Assembly (NCBI RefSeq): GCF_001676725.1
Contig: NZ_CP016172.1
Location: 2,480,001-2,544,000 of the forward strand
Reading direction: 5' to 3'
DNA: 64,000 bases
Source: Bordetella flabilis
GTDB taxonomy: Bacteria > Pseudomonadota > Gammaproteobacteria > Burkholderiales > Burkholderiaceae_B
Under the pieces are notes generated by a model. The model was not told where the DNA came from. It saw only the letters and a program-made list of their open reading frames with translations, and did not search any database. Position numbers and translations under genes: made by a program. Positions 33,851 to 42,460 of the stretch are shown here, one piece after another. How positions within the stretch are numbered: position 1 is the first letter of the stretch; each line of letters starts with the position of its first letter.

Positions 33851-35263
33851 TCAGGCCGGGGAGAGCAGGGGTGTGAAATGCGCCAGGTCGTCGTAGGCGT
33901 CCAGTTGCAGTACGGCGTCGTGCAGGGCCAGTGCGCGGCTGCGGCCCAACACGGGCATTGCGTAGCCGAGGAATTTGTCCGCCAGTTCGCGGTCGCTCAT
34001 CGGCAGCTGCGGGTGTCCGGGCGGATAGGGGCACAGGTGGCGCCGCACGGCGCCGTCGCGCAGATGCAGTTCGACGCCGCCGCCGGCCGCCTGAGGCCAG
34101 TTGCGGTCAAGGTCGCCGTCTTCGTGCAGCTCGATCTTGCCGAGCAGGTCGCGCAGTGCCGGATCCGCCAGCTTGCGGGGCTGGAACTGGGCTTCGCCGC
34201 AGGCCCCGTCGAGCAGCGCCACGGCGGTGCAGTAGTAGAAGCTGTGCTGTGCGCTTTCCATGCCGGCGGGATAGCGACGGTCCGGATGCGCGGAAGGCGT
34301 GCGTAGCGCGAAGCTGGGCAGGCGCACCACGACACGTTCGACGGTGCCGGCCGCCGGCAGGCCTTCCCGGTGCAGCGCGATCGCCGCACGCACCGGTGCC
34401 AGGGCGGTGGCGACTACCGGGTAGGGCTTGATACTGGTCTCCAGCAGGCGATAGCGGCCGTTCAGCGGCAGCGTGAGCGCGCTGACGTCTACCGCGCCGG
34501 CCACCGTCTCGGCCCAGCCGCCGGGGCTTTCCATTAGCGACAGCGGACCGGTCATGCCGAGCCTGGCCAGGAGTGTCGCCTCGACCGCGGCCTTGGCCAC
34601 CCATGCTTCCGCGGTGGCCTTGATCATGGATATGGCGCCGCTTTGCAGGTGGGCGAGCGTGTTCTGGTGGCTGCCGGCGATTGCCAGGGCATGCGCCGCA
34701 CGCACGTTGTCCAGCCCGGCCAGCCGCGCCGCCAGGGCCGCGCCGGAGAATTGCGCATTGGTGCCGTGGTGCCAGCCACGGCGCCACAACGACGGTTCGC
34801 CGGCATGGTCGGCCAGCCGCAAGTGGATTTCGTAGGCGGCCACCAGCGCGGCGATCAGGTCCTTGCCGCTGCGGCGCTCGCTTTCCGCCAACGCCAGCGC
34901 CACCGCCAGGTTGCCGCTGGGATGGGCCGGATCGCGGCCGAAGTAGTAGTCGTTGCAGTCCAGGTAGCGCAGCAGGCCGCCGTTGACCAGGGTGGCGAGC
35001 GCGGCCGACGTTTTTCGCCCCGTACCCAGCAAGGTGGCCTGCGGGGCGCCGCCCGCCTCGTCGGCAAAGCGGCGCAAGGCGACGCTGACTTCGCTGTTCA
35101 TGGCGCCGTAGGCGCATCCCAACGTGTCCAGGACCAGGCGCTTGGCATAGCGCACGACATCGGCGGGCAACTGCTCGTAGCGCAGGTCCAGCGCGATGCC
35201 GGCCAGCGTTTGCAGCACGCCCGCAGGCGCGCGCGTGGCGCGGGAATCAGCGGCGGCCGTCAT
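33851..35263 (-). CDS. MmgE/PrpD-family protein
   Basis: A 470-residue protein of the family that includes 2-methylcitrate dehydratase PrpD, cis-aconitate decarboxylase and iminodisuccinate epimerase. The N-terminal helical domain shows VLDTLGCAYGAM and YLDCNDYYFGRDPAHPSGNL, where D and H of the latter lie at the active site. The HGTNAQFSGAALAARLAGL stretch and the C-terminal small domain (SIKPYPV) are also typical. I chose the ATG at 35263, four bases after the SDR stop; an in-frame start at 35296 would overlap the SDR. It is second gene in the IclR-controlled unit. Isomerisation, dehydration or decarboxylation of a tri- or dicarboxylate imported by the Bug protein is a reasonable inference. 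Confidence 0.9.
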   Translation of the reverse strand: MTAAADSRATRAPAGVLQTLAGIALDLRYEQLPADVVRYAKRLVLDTLGCAYGAMNSEVSVALRRFADEAGGAPQATLLGTGRKTSAALATLVNGGLLRYLDCNDYYFGRDPAHPSGNLAVALALAESERRSGKDLIAALVAAYEIHLRLADHAGEPSLWRRGWHHGTNAQFSGAALAARLAGLDNVRAAHALAIAGSHQNTLAHLQSGAISMIKATAEAWVAKAAVEATLLARLGMTGPLSLMESPGGWAETVAGAVDVSALTLPLNGRYRLLETSIKPYPVVATALAPVRAAIALHREGLPAAGTVERVVVRLPSFALRTPSAHPDRRYPAGMESAQHSFYYCTAVALLDGACGEAQFQPRKLADPALRDLLGKIELHEDGDLDRNWPQAAGGGVELHLRDGAVRRHLCPYPPGHPQLPMSDRELADKFLGYAMPVLGRSRALALHDAVLQLDAYDDLAHFTPLLSPA

Positions 35264-35267
35264 GGCG

Positions 35268-36038
35268 TCAAAAGGCAAAGCGGCTGGAGCCGCCATCCAC
35301 CGGGATCACGGTACCGGTCACATAGCTGGCCAGCGGCGAGGCCAGGAACATCGCCACGGCGGCGATTTCCTCCGGCTCGCCGAAACGGCCCACCGGGATT
35401 TCGGCCTGCGCATACTCGCGTTCGCTTTCCGCCGTGGGGTAGCGCTTGGCGATCTGTTCGCTGTGGATGCGTCCGGGCTGCAGGCAGTTCATCGTGATGC
35501 CGTAGGGCGCCACTTCGCGGGACAGGCCCTTGGACCAGACGTGGACGGCCGCCTTGGCGGTAAAGGCCGCGTTGAGCATGCGCGGCTCGGAGGTGCCGGT
35601 GAACGTGACGATGCGCCCCCACTTGTGTTCGCGCATGCCCGGCACGACGGCATGCGTCAGCTCGCGGATGCGGAAGAAGTTCAGCACCATGCCTTCATGC
35701 CATTGTTCGCGGGTGGCTTCGAAGGGCACCGGGCGGCTGGCGCCGGCCGCGTTCATCAGGATGTCGATGCGGCCGAGCAGTTGGCGCGCCTGCGCGGCCA
35801 CACGTTCCGGCGCGTCCTCGTCGTAGAAGTCGGCCGCCATCGGGATCAGCTTGCCGCCTTTACCGGCCTTGCCGACCTGTTCGGCGATCTCCGCCGCGCT
35901 TTTCTCGACCAGTTCGACCCGGCGGGCGACGCCCACCACGGTGGCGCCGGCCAGCGCCAGCATACGTGCGGTAGTGCGGCCGATGCCCTGGCTGGCGCCG
36001 GTGACCAGGGCGGTGCGCCCTTCGAAATTCAGTTCCAT
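35268..36038 (-). CDS. SDR-family protein lacking the catalytic tyrosine
   Basis: A 256-residue SDR fold. The cofactor motif TGASQGIG is at 13-20 and NAAG near 96-99. The active site is abnormal: the conserved Tyr of Tyr-x-x-x-Lys is Ala158 (NAAFTAKAAV, Lys162 kept). The Ser-containing segment reads TFTGTSEPRML, about three residues shorter than in FabG-type proteins, with Gly or Thr at the Ser position. It may therefore use another general acid or not be a normal oxidoreductase. The ATG at 36038 follows AGAGG. It is the first gene of the unit controlled from the divergent IclR gap. The downstream order is MmgE/PrpD, then Bug. Confidence 0.88.
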   Translation of the reverse strand: MELNFEGRTALVTGASQGIGRTTARMLALAGATVVGVARRVELVEKSAAEIAEQVGKAGKGGKLIPMAADFYDEDAPERVAAQARQLLGRIDILMNAAGASRPVPFEATREQWHEGMVLNFFRIRELTHAVVPGMREHKWGRIVTFTGTSEPRMLNAAFTAKAAVHVWSKGLSREVAPYGITMNCLQPGRIHSEQIAKRYPTAESEREYAQAEIPVGRFGEPEEIAAVAMFLASPLASYVTGTVIPVDGGSSRFAF

Positions 36039-36115
36039 ATTGCCTCTCTGCCTCTGGTGCGGACCGGAAGTCCGCTGGTGATTGCTGGTGCACGCGGCCG
36101 GTGTTATCGTTATTT

Positions 36116-36132
36116 GTCTCATTGAATGAGAC
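36116..36132. promoter_or_regulatory. Candidate IclR operator
   Basis: GTCTCATT-G-AATGAGAC is a perfect 17-bp inverted repeat (eight-base arms, one central base). It lies in the 228-base divergent gap between the SDR (36038) and the IclR gene (36267). IclR proteins bind palindromes of this size in divergent promoters, so it is the likely site for autoregulation and control of the SDR/MmgE-PrpD/Bug unit. Confidence 0.65.
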
Positions 36133-36266
36133 ATATGTCCGTTGATTGATAATTCTGGGCGCGACGGCGAGGTTTGTCAACGCGGGAAAGCGGGTTTGCC
36201 GGCCGGCGCGCGCCCGTACAATTCCGCCCGAGCATGGGCCGGCGGAACCGGCCGCACTGGAGCGCA

Positions 36267-37118
36267 ATGAAAAAGGCAGGCAATCCCGCAACAGATCCGG
36301 CCTCCCCGACGGCGTCGGAAGCGTCGGCTGGAGAGGGCAAGGAGACCAGCACGGTCAAGCGCGTCCTGCTGTTGCTGCAGTGCCTGGTCGACCACCCGGG
36401 CGAATCGGCGCAGGCATTGGCACAGCGGCTGAATCTGCCGCGCAGCTCCGTCCACCGGCTGCTGGCGACCCTGCGCGACAACGAATACGCCGGCCACGAA
36501 GCCGGCGGCACTTTCGGGCCCGGTCTGGAGATCTACCGCATGGCCGCCAAGCTGGGCGGCCACATGCCGTACCGTCGCCTGGCCGAGCCCTATCTCCAGG
36601 CCCTGTCGGCCGAGTTCCACGAGACCTCGCTGCTGACCCTGCTGGAGCGCCGGCAACTCAAGATGTTCCATGCGGCCAGCGGATCGCCCGATGACCCCAT
36701 GCGCTACAACATCGGCCTGAACGTGCTGGAGCCGCTGGTCTGGGGCGCCACTGCCCGTGTGATCCTGGCGCATCTGAGCCCGCAGGAAATCGACAGCGCC
36801 ATCGCGGCCGGCGGCCCATCGCCCGTCCAGGGCCTGGCGCCGGATGCGCGCGAGATCGGCGAGGCGCTGGCGCGCATCCGGCACGACGGTTATGCCGTTA
36901 CGCACTCGCACCGCACGCCCAACACGGTGGGCGTGGGCGCGCCGTTTTTCGATGCGGACGGTGCGGTGGTCGGAAGCCTCGGATTTCTGATTCCCTCATT
37001 TCGTTGGGAACAGTCTGACGCGGATCGGGTCATAACTGCATTGCGCGAGGCCGCGGGCGCCTTGTCGGCACGGCTGGGCTACCGGTCCGCGGGATCGCGC
37101 CCGCCTGGCGCCAACTGA
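36267..37118 (+). CDS. IclR-family transcriptional regulator
   Basis: A 283-residue regulator. The N-terminal winged helix (about 28-90) contains AQALAQRLNLPRSSVHRLLA, then a linker. The C-terminal GAF-like effector domain (about 105-275) has FHETSLLTLLERRQLKMFHA and GVGAPFFDADGAVVGSLGF. I chose the ATG at 36267; the frame extends 31 codons earlier into AT-rich promoter DNA, which is unlikely to be coding. TTGCCG (36196-36201) and TACAAT (36217-36222) could be its promoter. Divergence from the SDR/MmgE-PrpD/Bug unit and the perfect palindrome between them point to local control by a carboxylate or aromatic effector. Confidence 0.92.
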   Translation: MKKAGNPATDPASPTASEASAGEGKETSTVKRVLLLLQCLVDHPGESAQALAQRLNLPRSSVHRLLATLRDNEYAGHEAGGTFGPGLEIYRMAAKLGGHMPYRRLAEPYLQALSAEFHETSLLTLLERRQLKMFHAASGSPDDPMRYNIGLNVLEPLVWGATARVILAHLSPQEIDSAIAAGGPSPVQGLAPDAREIGEALARIRHDGYAVTHSHRTPNTVGVGAPFFDADGAVVGSLGFLIPSFRWEQSDADRVITALREAAGALSARLGYRSAGSRPPGAN

Positions 37119-37249
37119 CGCCAGCCTGAGTCGGCTCGCTGCACCGCCACGTCGGCGCGACGGGTGGCTGCGCCTTGCCATACCGATGTGGGCCGCGTGA
37201 TGCGCACGCTGCCGTGCCCATCCTTCACTCCGCTTTCGAGGTATCAAGA

Positions 37250-37822
37250 ATGGAACCCCTACGATTGGCTGGCCCGCAGACGGCGCTTGTCGCCATCGAC
37301 CTGCAACATGGCATCGTCGAGCGCGATTGGGCGCCGTATTCCGGCGTCGACGTGGTGCTGCGCAATGTGCCGCTGGCCGACGCGGTACGCGCCGCGGGCG
37401 GCCTGGTGGTGTGGGTGCGCGTCGATCTCGCGGCCTTGCTACGCCTGCCCATGGACGCTCCCGCACCGTCGCCGGCCGCACCGCCGCCGCCACGCGCTTC
37501 GGAGCTGGTGCCGGAAATCGGCATGCAGGCCGGCGATATCGTGGTCACCAAGCGCCAGTGGGGGGCGTTCTACGGGACCGACCTGGACCAGCAACTGCGT
37601 CGCCGCGGGATACGTACGATCGTCATGAGCGGCATCGCGACGAATTTCGGCGTCGAATCGACCGCGCGCGGCGCCTTCGACCGCGGCTACGAACTGGTTT
37701 TCGCCGAAGACGCCATGACCTCGGCCACGCCGCAGGGGCATGCCTTCAGCGTGCAGCACCTGTTCACGCGCATGGGCAGGGTGCGCAAGACGGCCCAGGT
37801 GATCGGGGCCATCAAAACCTGA
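37250..37822 (+). CDS. Isochorismatase-fold hydrolase with Cys-to-Gly substitution
   Basis: A 190-residue protein of the cysteine-hydrolase/isochorismatase superfamily. The active-site Asp is D17 (VAIDLQH) and the Lys is K101 (VVTKRQWGAF). The position of the catalytic cysteine is glycine: SGIATNFGVESTAR, G134. Asp-Lys-Gly is the pattern of isochorismatases (EntB, PhzD), which hydrolyse a vinyl ether without Cys; nicotinamidases and carbamoyl-sarcosine hydrolases need Cys. No siderophore or phenazine genes are nearby, so the real substrate is open. The ATG at 37250 follows GAGG at eight bases. It stands alone between IclR and the MDR gene. Confidence 0.9.
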   Translation: MEPLRLAGPQTALVAIDLQHGIVERDWAPYSGVDVVLRNVPLADAVRAAGGLVVWVRVDLAALLRLPMDAPAPSPAAPPPPRASELVPEIGMQAGDIVVTKRQWGAFYGTDLDQQLRRRGIRTIVMSGIATNFGVESTARGAFDRGYELVFAEDAMTSATPQGHAFSVQHLFTRMGRVRKTAQVIGAIKT

Positions 37823-37919
37823 GTACTGGCCCAGGCCGCGGGATGCCCGGCGTTGCGTCCTGCTCCTCGCGGCTGGATTCTCTTCGCCACGGAGCAGCTG
37901 TTGTTCGGCTGCCGGGCTG

Positions 37920-37947
37920 TTTCGGTCGCAGCCGGCCCGGCCATAAT
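37920..37947 (+). promoter_or_regulatory. Candidate promoter of the MDR oxidoreductase gene
   Basis: TTTCGG (37920-37925) and CATAAT (37942-37947) are 16 bases apart, about 35 bases before the ATG. The gap from the previous gene (152 bases) suggests an own promoter. The -35 match is weak. Confidence 0.25.
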
Positions 37948-37980
37948 CCGCCCACCCTTTATTCCGCTGCCGAGATGACC

Positions 37981-39018
37981 ATGAAAGCGATCGTTTATGA
38001 CCAGGCCGGCCTCGAGCCGGAGAACCCGCGTGCCCTTTACGAAACCGATATCGCCGTGCCGACGCCGGGGCCGCGCGACCTGCTGGTACGCATCCATGCC
38101 ATCGCGGTCAACCCCGTCGACACCAAGGTGCGGCGCGGCATGACCCCCGATGGGCCGCGCATCCTGGGCTGGGATGCCGCCGGTGTCGTTGCCGCGGTGG
38201 GTGCCGAGGTTTCGCTGTTCCGGCCGGGCGATGAAGTCTTCTACGCCGGGTCCCTGCTGCGGCCGGGCACCAACGCGGAATACGCGCTGGTGGACGAGCG
38301 CATTGCCGGGCACAAGCCCGCCACGCTGGATTTCGCCCATGCCGCCGCCTTGCCGTTGACGTCGCTGACCGCATGGGAATTGCTCTTCGATCGCCTGGGC
38401 GTGCCGGAAGGCGGCGGTGAAGACCGCACGCTGCTGGTCACCGCGGGGGCGGGCGGCGTCGGTTCCATACTGGTGCAACTGGCGTCCCGCCTGACGCGCA
38501 TGACCGTGGTGGCCACGGCGTCCCGGCCGGAAACCCAGGCCTGGGTGCGCGAGCTGGGCGCGCATCACGTGATCGACCATGGCAAAGGACTGATACCCGA
38601 GCTCAAGCGTGTCGGGGTATCGTCCGTCACCGATGTCGCCAGCCTGACGCACACCAGCAGCTACTTCGCGCAGTTCATCGAGGCACTCGCCCCGCAGGGC
38701 AGGATCGCGGTGATCGACGATCCGGATACCCTGGATGTCGTGCCGCTGAAGCGCAAGGCGCTGTCGCTGCACTGGGAACTGATGTTCACCCGATCCATGT
38801 ACCAGACCGCCGACATGGTGCGGCAGCATGAGTACCTGGAGCGTGTCGCGGCGCTGGTGGACCAGGGCGTACTGCGTTCCACGCTGGGCGAACACTTCGG
38901 CCGCATCGACGCCGCGAATCTGCGCCGTGCCCACGCATTGCTGGAAAGCGGCAAGGCGCGCGGCAAGATCGTGCTGGAAGGATACGGCGAAATGGCGGCT
39001 TCCCATCCCGCTGCGTAA
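37981..39018 (+). CDS. Zinc-binding-alcohol-dehydrogenase-family MDR oxidoreductase
   Basis: A 345-residue medium-chain reductase of the quinone-oxidoreductase-like ZADH group. The GroES-like half has IHAIAVNPVDTKVRRG and ILGWDAAGVVAAVG. The Rossmann half has the glycine motif TAGAGGVGSILVQLAS. The zinc-binding Cys/His ligands of true alcohol dehydrogenases are missing, so quinone or enone reduction is more likely. Two adjacent in-frame ATGs (37975 and 37981) are possible; I used the second, with GAG six bases upstream. It is followed by the YpfH-type gene after 54 bases, likely in one transcript. Confidence 0.9.
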   Translation: MKAIVYDQAGLEPENPRALYETDIAVPTPGPRDLLVRIHAIAVNPVDTKVRRGMTPDGPRILGWDAAGVVAAVGAEVSLFRPGDEVFYAGSLLRPGTNAEYALVDERIAGHKPATLDFAHAAALPLTSLTAWELLFDRLGVPEGGGEDRTLLVTAGAGGVGSILVQLASRLTRMTVVATASRPETQAWVRELGAHHVIDHGKGLIPELKRVGVSSVTDVASLTHTSSYFAQFIEALAPQGRIAVIDDPDTLDVVPLKRKALSLHWELMFTRSMYQTADMVRQHEYLERVAALVDQGVLRSTLGEHFGRIDAANLRRAHALLESGKARGKIVLEGYGEMAASHPAA

Positions 39019-39072
39019 GCCTAGAATGACGCTCATGGGCGGCCCACGCCGCCGCTGCACGGGGAGCGGCCT

Positions 39073-39774
39073 ATGAGTTCAATCAGCGATATCGAGTCCC
39101 TGCCCACGCAGGGGGAAGTGCGGCAACTGTTCATCCTGCTGCATGGGGTGGGCGGCCGGCCGGAAGACATGCAGGCCCTTGCCGGCGCCTTCCGGCGCGC
39201 GTTTCCCCAGGCCGCCATTGTGACGCCGGCGGGCTTCGAGCCGAACGATGGGCCGGGGGGCGGCCGCCAATGGTTTTCCACGCGTGGCATCGACGAGGGC
39301 AATCGCCCCGGGCGCGTGGCGCGCGCGATGCCGCCCCTGGTCGATTACATCCGGGCCTGCCAGGTGCGCTTTCATCTGCTGCAGAGCGATACGGCGCTGG
39401 CCGGGTTTTCCCAGGGAGCCATCATGGCGCTGGAAGCCACGGCGGCGCACGACGGCCTGGCCGGGCGTGTACTGGCCTTTTCCGGACGGTACGCGGCCAT
39501 GCCGCATTGCGCGCCCCTGTACACCACCATTCATCTGCTGCATGGGGCCGATGACAGCGTCATGCCGGTGGCGCATGCCCGGCAGGCACAGGCGCGGCTC
39601 GACGCCTTGCATGGCGATTCCACCATCGACGTGGCCACGCGCGTGGGCCACGAATTGCATCCCGCCCTGATCGACCGGGCCGTGCTGCGCCTGCAGACAT
39701 GCGTACCCTTGCGCAGTTGGGAAGCCGCGCTGGGATTGAACCAGGCCGCGCCCGCGGGAACCGTGCTGCACTAG
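39073..39774 (+). CDS. ypfH: YpfH-type carboxylesterase (alpha/beta hydrolase)
   Basis: A 233-residue serine esterase. The oxyanion region is LLHGVGG and the nucleophile elbow is GFSQGA. The catalytic Asp is in LHGADDSVMP and the His in VGHELHP. The sequence closely matches the E. coli YpfH plan (GRQWFS followed by RxARVAxxMP, then GFSQGAIMALE). Family members hydrolyse short acyl esters; the natural substrate is unknown. The ATG has GGGGAGCGG upstream. It converges on the efflux operon, ending 20 bases before the NodT stop. Confidence 0.93.
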   Translation: MSSISDIESLPTQGEVRQLFILLHGVGGRPEDMQALAGAFRRAFPQAAIVTPAGFEPNDGPGGGRQWFSTRGIDEGNRPGRVARAMPPLVDYIRACQVRFHLLQSDTALAGFSQGAIMALEATAAHDGLAGRVLAFSGRYAAMPHCAPLYTTIHLLHGADDSVMPVAHARQAQARLDALHGDSTIDVATRVGHELHPALIDRAVLRLQTCVPLRSWEAALGLNQAAPAGTVLH

Positions 39775-39794
39775 GTGGCGCGTCCGGCCGGGGT

Positions 39795-41267
39795 TCAACG
39801 CACCGTATCCGGCGTTTCGCCGGTCTGCCAGCCGCCGCCCAAGGCAAGGAAGAGGGTGATCTGGTCGCTGGCCAACTGCGCCTGCGACGCCGCCAGCGCG
39901 CTTTCGTTGCTGGCCAGCGTGCGTTCGGCGTCCAGCACCGTCAGATAATCGGTCTTGCCGTATTGGTACAAGGTGCGCGCCTGTCCGGCCGCCTCGGCGC
40001 TCTGGTCCCGCGCGGCCTGCAAGGCCGCATGGCGATCCAGCTCGCGCGCATAGACTTCCAGCGCGCTCTCGGTTTCGCGCAAGGCGTTCAGTACGGCGGC
40101 GTCGAAGCGCGCATAGGCGGCGCGCGTGCCGGCTTCGGCTTCGGCGATGCGCGCCTGCACCGCACCAGTGTTCGGGATCGTCCAGGAGATCAGCGGGCCG
40201 GCGCTCCAGGCGAAGGTGCTGGCCTGGCCGAACAGCGACGCCGGCCCGGCGGACGCCGCCGACACGCCCAGGGTGATCCTGGGATACAGGTCCGCCGTCG
40301 CCACGCCGATACGGGCGGTGGACGCCGCCAGATTGCGTTCGGCCTGCCGGATGTCGGCACGGCGCCGCAGCAGGGCGGCGCCATCGCCCACGGGAATGGG
40401 CTGCTTGAGGAGCGGCACGGCGAAGCAATGGTCCAGTTGCGGGGGAAACTGCGCCGGTGTGTCGCCCGTCAGCGTCGCCAGTTGGAACAGCGCCGTACGG
40501 CGCTGCCCCTGCAAAGGCGGCAGATTGGCGCGCAGTTGCTCGAGCTGGCTGCGCGCGCGCGTCACGTCCAGCGTGGTGCCGCGCCCCAGGCGTTGCAGTC
40601 GTTCGGCGGCGCGCACCGATTCGGCCTGCACGTCGACGGAATGTTGTGCCGACTGCAGCTGCATGCCGGCGGCGCAGGCCGTGGTGTAGGCCCGCGTCGT
40701 CTGTGCGGCGACGGCGGCGCGTGTGGCATCGTAGGCGGCCTGGGCCGCGTCGCGATCGGCGCCCGCCGCTTCAATCGCGCGCCGGATCTGGCCTACCAGG
40801 TCGACCTGATACGAAATGCCGGCGCTGCCGCTGTATGACCATTGGTCTGGCGGACGATAGTCGGGCGCCAGTTCCTGTATTCCCGACACATGCCCAAACG
40901 TCGGCGACGCATTAAGCGTGGCGCCGGGGCGTGTCTGCGCCTGCGCTTCGCGCACGACCGCGTCGGCGCGTTCCAGGTTGGCGGCAGCCACGCGAAGATC
41001 GGTATTGGCTGCCAGTGCCTTGGCCACCAGGCCGTTGAGCGCCGGATCGTCGTAAAGCTGCCACCACCGGCCCGGCACGGCGGCATCCAGAAATGCGGCG
41101 TTGTCTTCGGCGCCCAGGAAGGCGGCGGAGGCAGCGGGGCGCTGCGCGACCGCGTCCGCCGGTACGTGGTAGTCCGGGCCGACCGTCGTGCAGGCGCCCA
41201 ACGCCGCGACCAGGACGGTGCAAACCAGCCCGCGCGCCGTGGTCATGCTGGTGGCTGCGCGCGACAT
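39795..41267 (-). CDS. NodT-family outer-membrane efflux lipoprotein
   Basis: A 490-residue outer-membrane channel of the TolC/NodT group. The signal ends in the lipobox LGAC with lipidated Cys26 and Thr at the next position, which permits Lol export to the outer membrane. Two repeats of the OEP fold follow (coiled-coil helices in NTDLRVAAANLERADAVVREA and again in RADIRQAERNLAASTARIG). It completes a tripartite pump with the HlyD adaptor and FUSC permease. The ATG at 41267 has GGAGG seven bases upstream and shares one base with the stop of the adaptor gene (TGATG). It is the last gene of the operon. Confidence 0.93.
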   Translation of the reverse strand: MSRAATSMTTARGLVCTVLVAALGACTTVGPDYHVPADAVAQRPAASAAFLGAEDNAAFLDAAVPGRWWQLYDDPALNGLVAKALAANTDLRVAAANLERADAVVREAQAQTRPGATLNASPTFGHVSGIQELAPDYRPPDQWSYSGSAGISYQVDLVGQIRRAIEAAGADRDAAQAAYDATRAAVAAQTTRAYTTACAAGMQLQSAQHSVDVQAESVRAAERLQRLGRGTTLDVTRARSQLEQLRANLPPLQGQRRTALFQLATLTGDTPAQFPPQLDHCFAVPLLKQPIPVGDGAALLRRRADIRQAERNLAASTARIGVATADLYPRITLGVSAASAGPASLFGQASTFAWSAGPLISWTIPNTGAVQARIAEAEAGTRAAYARFDAAVLNALRETESALEVYARELDRHAALQAARDQSAEAAGQARTLYQYGKTDYLTVLDAERTLASNESALAASQAQLASDQITLFLALGGGWQTGETPDTVR

Positions 41268-42244
41268 CACCATCCTCCGTCGCGCGTGGGGTGCGCCATG
41301 GGCATCGCCAGCGGCGATGGCTCTGCGGGGCGAGAGGACGGCGCGCTCGCGTCCGCCATCCGCTGCGTGGCGTCGTTCACCGACACCGTGGCCGTCTGGC
41401 CCGCGACCAGGCGGACACCCGGCGGAACATGGTCGATATGCACGCGCACCGGAATGCGCTGCGCCAGGCGTACCCAGTTGAAGTTGGGATTCACGTTGGG
41501 CAGCATGTTGGCGGCCGTGCTGCGGTCTCGGTCCGCGATGCCCATGGCGATGCTTTCCACATGGCCGCTCAGCGTCCGTGGGTCGCCCATCAGGGCTACC
41601 GTCACACCCTCGCCTTCATGTATGCGCGGCAGCTTGGTTTCCTCGAAATAACCTTCCACGTAGAAGGATGTCGCGTCGACCAGGGCCATGACCGGACGAC
41701 CGGCCGCCGCGTAGGCACCCACGCGCAGGTCCAGATTCGTCACGCGGCCATCGGTGGCCGCCACCACGCGGCTGCGTTCCAGGTTCAGGCGCGCGACATC
41801 CAGCGTGACCCTGGCCTGCGCCAGCGCAGCCTGCGCCTGTTCCACCCGTGTCTGGCTTTGTTCGCGGATCTCGGCGGACACCAACTGGCCCAGTTCGCGG
41901 TTGCGTCGCGCGTCGCGCGTGGCCTGGTCCAGCGCCACCGTTTGCGATCCGACCGCGGCCCTGGCCTGGTCGAAGGCGAGCTGGAAGCGCGCGCGATCGA
42001 TCTCGAACAGCACATCGCCGGCCTTGACGTCCTGATTGTCATGCACGGGCACGGCGGTGACCAGGCCGGATACGTCCGGAGCTACCTGCACGACATAGGC
42101 TTTGACACGGCCATCGCGCGTCCACGGTTCCAGCTCGTAATGCGCCCAGAGGCGCCAGCCGGCGAACACGGCGGCAAGCACCAGCAACGCGGTGACGGCG
42201 AACCTGGCCAGCGCGAGCGGGCCCAGGGTGAAGGGGAGCTTCAT
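41267..42244 (-). CDS. HlyD-family periplasmic adaptor (AaeA/EmrA-like)
   Basis: A 325-residue membrane-fusion protein. One N-terminal transmembrane helix (about 12-32) precedes a lipoyl-like domain (VVQVAPDVSGLVTAVPVHDN then VKAGDVLFEID). A coiled-coil hairpin (about 88-155) and a beta-barrel (YVEGYFEETKLPRI) follow. It spans the periplasm between the FUSC permease and the NodT channel. It follows the DUF1656 gene by three bases and overlaps the NodT gene. This combination is the AaeA type, which exports aromatic carboxylic acids in E. coli. Confidence 0.92.
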   Translation of the reverse strand: MKLPFTLGPLALARFAVTALLVLAAVFAGWRLWAHYELEPWTRDGRVKAYVVQVAPDVSGLVTAVPVHDNQDVKAGDVLFEIDRARFQLAFDQARAAVGSQTVALDQATRDARRNRELGQLVSAEIREQSQTRVEQAQAALAQARVTLDVARLNLERSRVVAATDGRVTNLDLRVGAYAAAGRPVMALVDATSFYVEGYFEETKLPRIHEGEGVTVALMGDPRTLSGHVESIAMGIADRDRSTAANMLPNVNPNFNWVRLAQRIPVRVHIDHVPPGVRLVAGQTATVSVNDATQRMADASAPSSRPAEPSPLAMPMAHPTRDGGW

Positions 42245-42247
42245 GGA

Positions 42248-42460
42248 CTATCTCGAAAAAATAAGGGGTGAAAGACACACCATGCCGTAGAGCAGTACGA
42301 CGTATAGCGCCAGGTCGAACAGGGCCGGATGCCAGACGAGGCGATAAACCCCCGTCAAGGCGAGCAGACGGCGTACCGACCAGGACAGGCCCAGCGTCAG
42401 GACGGCGAGCACCAGCAGCCACGGAAAATAGATGCCGTACAGGCTGATTTCGCCAATCAT
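42248..42460 (-). CDS. DUF1656 small membrane protein (AaeX-like)
   Basis: A 70-residue protein with two hydrophobic segments (about 13-30 and 45-65) and the family-typical start IGEISLYGIYFPWLLVLAVL. DUF1656/AaeX proteins always sit between the FUSC permease and the HlyD adaptor of such pumps; their role is unknown. AGGAGAG precedes the ATG, which overlaps the stop of the permease gene by four bases (ATGA). Easily missed because it is short. Confidence 0.88.
   Translation of the reverse strand: MIGEISLYGIYFPWLLVLAVLTLGLSWSVRRLLALTGVYRLVWHPALFDLALYVVLLYGMVCLSPLIFSR

Noticed and set aside
37105..37124. Hairpin CTGGCG/CGCCAG spanning the IclR stop codon
   Set aside because: Only six pairs with an eight-base loop and no U tract; common by chance at this GC content.
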